Assembly: GCA_964023275.1 (NCBI GenBank) | Contig: OZ029922.1 | Location: 1,632,741 to 1,696,740 of the forward strand | Source of the DNA: Norana najaformis | Lineage: Eukaryota; Annelida; Clitellata; Crassiclitellata; Hormogastridae | DNA: 64,000 nucleotides | Reading direction: 5' to 3' | Shown here: positions 63,180 through 64,000 of the stretch, in pieces | How the letters are laid out: each line of letters begins with the position of its first letter | Position numbering within the stretch: position 1 is the first letter of the stretch | Notes under the pieces: generated by a model | Told to the model about the DNA's origin: nothing | Databases searched by the model: none | Seen by the model: the letters and a program-made list of their open reading frames with translations, nothing else | Made by a program: the position numbers and the translations under genes

Positions 63180-63315
63180 GACTTTTAGACCTTGATCCGG
63201 AACCGAACCCTTCTTGCCTATCGATTTTGCTTTGACTGAGCGCCTGTCAATAAGCTGGTTCCCGCGACTTAGCTTGCGTTGGGCGCTGTAGAAATGTCAA
63301 GTTTACGGTTACATC
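63180..63315 (+). mobile_element. LINE 3' end with complete tail
   Basis: Contains TTTGCTTTGACTGAGCGCCT, then GTTGGGCGCTGTAGAAATGT and a TTTACGGTTAC tail. Same family as 7060, 21430 and 46265. Confidence 0.65.
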
Positions 63316-64000
63316 GTAATGTATATTACAATGTATGTAGGCCCGCGTATACATGCACGCATATGTAACACAAATGGTCAGATTAGAGCGGCAGAGACAG
63401 AGCGGAGCTGAAAGTACTTTAATCAGAATATCACCCGTGTTGCCACTGACTCCAATCTTGATTACAGGTTTGATCTTCAGCAATCTGGTCCCTCTTCTGC
63501 ATTCCGCTTCCTCTTCTGTGTTCGGCTTACTCGACTTACTTCTGCTGCTATTCATGTAATTCATAGGGCTCTAAATAATGCGAGGAATTCATGGGTTAAA
63601 TATCAATAGATAGGCCTGACACACATTTGCATGTAAGCATGCATACATATGTACATATATACACATATGTAGATATATACAAAATCACTAGTGTACGGTA
63701 TGTACTTACATACATACACACAGATGCATGCTAGCATACATGAATGCATACATATGTACATGTATACATACCCACATACTTAATTAAAACTGTAGAAATA
63801 GAATTATACATATAGTTATACAGATAAGCATGTGCATGTACGTAGCCCTGTGCACATACATACATATATGCACATAGTTCTATTATCTTTTTGCATTGTT
63901 TCTGGCTATTTATATAGCTCGTTTAGTAAAATTCACAAAGGTGCTTAACTATGGCTATCTAGCAGATCTAATAAAGTGCGATTCCAAATCAATCTAATCT

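Overview
The window is animal nuclear DNA. Genes carry GT-AG introns, most of the sequence is noncoding, and short interspersed repeats, LINE 3' ends, DNA transposons and very long microsatellites fill the space between genes. The gene content (MGMT, ENKD1, a large leucine-rich-repeat receptor, a SUEL-lectin/CUB/Sushi membrane protein) fits a bilaterian invertebrate, probably marine. I cannot settle the phylum from the sequence.

Layout. 0-1.1 kb: a Ser/Thr-rich, mucin-like phase-1 exon on the minus strand, with a near-perfect palindrome beside it. 1.2-8.3 kb: no gene; LINE and SINE remnants and a small hAT-type element (3351-3506) with an 8-bp target duplication. 8.3-10.4 kb: MGMT, three exons, plus strand. 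11.15-13.25 kb (minus) and 14.69-17.94 kb (plus): two paralogous single-RRM, lysine-rich, probably nucleolar proteins. They are arranged head to head with identical intron phases, and the minus copy is tail to tail with MGMT. 18-23.5 kb: repeats. 23.5-27.6 kb: an intronless 1353-residue LRR type I membrane protein with an NPGY tail motif. 27.6-34.2 kb: repeats, including a 170-bp AT tract and a second hAT-type element (31425-31745). 34.2-39.0 kb: ENKD1 (enkurin domain), six exons. 39-43.5 kb: SINEs. 43.5-58.7 kb: a seven-exon minus-strand gene for a signal peptide, SUEL/galactose-binding lectin, CUB, Sushi, transmembrane segment and cytoplasmic tail; the exon joins add up to one open frame of 523 codons. 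58.7-64 kb: microsatellites and LINE tails only.

The most interesting object lies inside the ~11-kb first intron of the lectin/CUB gene: a complete 2625-bp DNA transposon at 55068-57692. It has CACTGGCCAACA termini within ~130-bp imperfect inverted repeats and is flanked by a TAA duplication. It encodes an intact 567-residue, intronless, cysteine-rich protein. From its residues I infer an RNase-H-fold DDE transposase with the C(2)C / H(4)H zinc signature of the CMC (CACTA/Mirage/Chapaev) and Transib/RAG1 groups. The rest of that intron is a run of microsatellites and minisatellites: a ~720-bp GATA array, long purine and pyrimidine tracts, and a 16-bp minisatellite open in three frames.

The genes do not form one pathway. 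MGMT is DNA repair, the RRM pair is probably ribosome biogenesis, ENKD1 is a microtubule/cilium protein, and the LRR and lectin/CUB genes are cell-surface proteins.
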